Position numbers and translations under genes: made by a program. Below the pieces are notes generated by a model that ran no database searches, was not told the DNA's origin, and saw only the letters and a program-made list of their open reading frames with translations. Of a stretch of DNA of 6,823 bases, positions 6,149-6,823 are shown one piece after another. The stretch is taken from positions 1-6,823 of the forward strand of contig CAMDHL010000118.1 of the NCBI GenBank assembly GCA_945898105.1, in the 5' to 3' direction. Each line of letters begins with the position of its first letter. The first letter of the stretch is position 1. This stretch comes from Comamonas sp. lk. Its GTDB lineage: Bacteria; Pseudomonadota; Gammaproteobacteria; Burkholderiales; Burkholderiaceae_C.

Positions 6149-6682
6149 TTAGCACGCGAGGTGATCAGGCGGCTGCCGGTCACCCGCACCAAGTTGACAT
6201 TGCATAAGGACCACGTCGAGCCAGCGTTCGAACTTCCAACCGCAGGCGTTGAGCACGCCTGCGTGGGCAAAGCCGCAAGCGCTATGCACCCCAACAGAGG
6301 AGTGGTTGCTAGAGTCGCCGATGACGGCTATGAGCTTGCGTACACCAGCACGCTCAGCGCTGGACATCAGTTCGGTGAGGAGCATGCGCCCCCAGCCTTT
6401 GCCGGCGGCCTGCGGGCTCAGGTAGAGCGAGTCTTCGGCAGAAAAACGATAGGCAGGACGTGGTTTGAACCAGTTGCAATAGGCAAAGCCGGCAACTTCC
6501 CCTGCGTCCTCCAAAACGAGGTAGGGCAGGCCCTTGGACAACACGTCCGCCCGCCGCGCCTGCATGTCCGCTTCGCTGGGCGGATCGATTTCGAAAGTGC
6601 CTGTTCCGTGCAGCACATGGTGGCGGTAAATACCGGTGATTGCCGCTATGTCGGCGTCCGTGCTGGGGCGGATTAGAGGCAT
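6149..6682 (-). CDS. GNAT N-acetyltransferase, phosphinothricin/methionine-sulfone acetyltransferase type
   Basis: The 177-residue protein is a single GNAT domain and probably transfers acetyl from acetyl-CoA to an amino group. It resembles the Pat/Bar/YncA (MnaT) group in length and layout: IRPSTDADIAAITGIY (4-19), GTFEIDPPS, the PRPAYRFSAEDSLYLSP segment (74-90), the acetyl-CoA pyrophosphate loop QAAGKGWG (91-98), then NHSSVGVHSACGFAHAG and a closing KFERWLDVVLMQ. Known relatives acetylate phosphinothricin, methionine sulfone/sulfoximine or other free amino acids; the true substrate here is unknown. The ATG at 6682 is preferred over the in-frame GTG at 6724, because MPLIRPSTDAD is the normal family start and the extra 14 residues would overlap promoter sequence. 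No Shine-Dalgarno precedes 6682, and the predicted transcription start lies only a few bases upstream, so the mRNA may be nearly leaderless. It is divergent from rpsP. Confidence 0.9.
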   Translation of the reverse strand: MPLIRPSTDADIAAITGIYRHHVLHGTGTFEIDPPSEADMQARRADVLSKGLPYLVLEDAGEVAGFAYCNWFKPRPAYRFSAEDSLYLSPQAAGKGWGRMLLTELMSSAERAGVRKLIAVIGDSSNHSSVGVHSACGFAHAGVLNACGWKFERWLDVVLMQCQLGAGDRQPPDHLAC

Positions 6683-6694
6683 GGTTTGGGAAAA

Positions 6695-6724
6695 GATATA
6701 ATCGAGGGCTATTCTGAGTGTCAC
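6695..6724 (-). promoter_or_regulatory. Predicted promoter of the GNAT gene
   Basis: Read on the minus strand, GTGACA (6724-6719) matches the -35 consensus at five of six positions. TATATC (6700-6695) follows after an 18-nt spacer as a 4/6 -10 box. Initiation would fall near 6688, about six bases before the ATG. The -10 box overlaps the one predicted for rpsP. Confidence 0.45.
6697..6702 (+). promoter_or_regulatory. Predicted -10 box of the rpsP promoter
   Basis: A perfect TATAAT lies about 100 bp before the rpsP start, giving a predicted start site near 6709-6711 and a leader of about 93 nt. The -35 region is poor. The discriminator after the box (CGAGGGC) is GC-rich, a feature linked to ppGpp-sensitive ribosomal promoters in proteobacteria; regulation here is inferred, not shown. 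Confidence 0.55.
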
Positions 6725-6802
6725 TGGCCGGGTGGTCAGTTGCGTGTCTCAACTCCGAATTTTATGGTTGAAACTCATTTCAATCTCCCCAAAGGATGAA
6801 TC
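6710..6802 (+). promoter_or_regulatory. Structured 5' leader of rpsP with a tiny upstream ORF
   Basis: Two hairpins are visible: ACTGGCC/GGTCAGT (6723-6729 with 6734-6740, one G-T pair, GGGT loop) and GGTTGAAA/TTTCAATC (6766-6773 with 6778-6785, one G-T pair, CTCA loop). An alternative stem, AGTTG/CAACT (6738-6742 with 6750-6754), competes with the first. An 11-codon ORF, ATG at 6764 (MVETHFNLPKG), ends in TGA at 6797-6799, directly abutting the rpsP Shine-Dalgarno and four bases before its ATG. It has no clear ribosome site of its own. Confidence 0.4.
6791..6796 (+). promoter_or_regulatory. Ribosome binding site of rpsP
   Basis: AAAGGA ends 6 nt before the ATG at 6803, a well-placed Shine-Dalgarno that supports the start of the partial rpsP gene. 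Confidence 0.8.
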
Positions 6803-6823
6803 ATGGTCGTTATTCGACTCGCC
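6803..6823 (+). CDS. rpsP: 30S ribosomal protein S16, N-terminal seven codons (partial)
   Basis: The last 21 bases translate as MVVIRLA, the conserved beginning of bacterial S16, a small-subunit protein needed for 30S assembly. The start follows a strong Shine-Dalgarno and a TATAAT-containing upstream region, as expected for a highly expressed ribosomal gene. Seven residues is very short, so the call rests on the exact match to the S16 start and on this context. In proteobacteria rpsP usually heads the rpsP-rimM-trmD-rplS operon, which would lie beyond the window. Confidence 0.75.

Noticed and set aside
6161..6676. 171-codon open frame on the plus strand opposite the GNAT gene
   Set aside because: It mirrors the GNAT gene, whose motifs are all intact; the translation shows no recognisable domain.
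6683..6724. GTG start extending the GNAT protein by 14 residues
   Set aside because: It would begin upstream of the predicted transcription start and inside the shared promoter; the MPLIRP start fits the family.
1..6823. Mobile element, CRISPR array or toxin-antitoxin/defence system
   Set aside because: No transposase, integrase, regularly spaced repeats, or known defence domains were seen; the single ABC exporter and GNAT gene are not evidence for such a system.

Overview
The window looks like chromosomal DNA from a betaproteobacterium, most likely Burkholderiales and perhaps Comamonadaceae (a Rhodoferax/Polaromonas-like organism). This is inferred from moderately high GC, the DUF3297 and TM2-domain proteins, and the right edge, where the first seven codons (MVVIRLA) of ribosomal protein S16 (rpsP) begin behind a strong ribosome binding site. 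No database search was possible, so the taxon is an inference.

Layout, left to right. Positions 1-69 are the last 22 codons of an unidentified plus-strand gene, followed by a hairpin/T-tract terminator (84-131). An alpha/beta hydrolase runs on the minus strand (159-1010). A 124-bp divergent gap separates it from two plus-strand genes: a fumarylacetoacetase/2-keto-4-pentenoate hydratase family protein (1135-1932) and an agmatinase/guanidino-acid-type ureohydrolase (2038-3087). These three enzymes form a plausible small catabolic island, though no regulator or transporter for it lies in the window. A probable terminator (3090-3136) ends this block.

From 3148 to 6682 everything runs on the minus strand. 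In transcription order these are a GNAT N-acetyltransferase (6682-6149), a TM2-domain membrane protein (5952-5521), a complete ABC exporter half-transporter (5389-3485) and a DUF3297 small protein (3417-3148). The gaps between them are 196, 131 and 67 bp, so they need not be one tight operon. The GNAT gene is divergent from rpsP, and their predicted promoters share the same AT-rich -10 region around 6695-6702.

There are no rRNA or tRNA genes, insertion sequences, prophage genes or CRISPR arrays. Most of the window is ordinary metabolic and housekeeping DNA. The points most worth a second look are the ureohydrolase/hydratase/hydrolase grouping, the structured rpsP leader with a tiny upstream ORF ending in the Shine-Dalgarno, the overlapping rpsP/GNAT promoters, and an in-frame coding-like stretch after the TGA stop of the TM2 gene.
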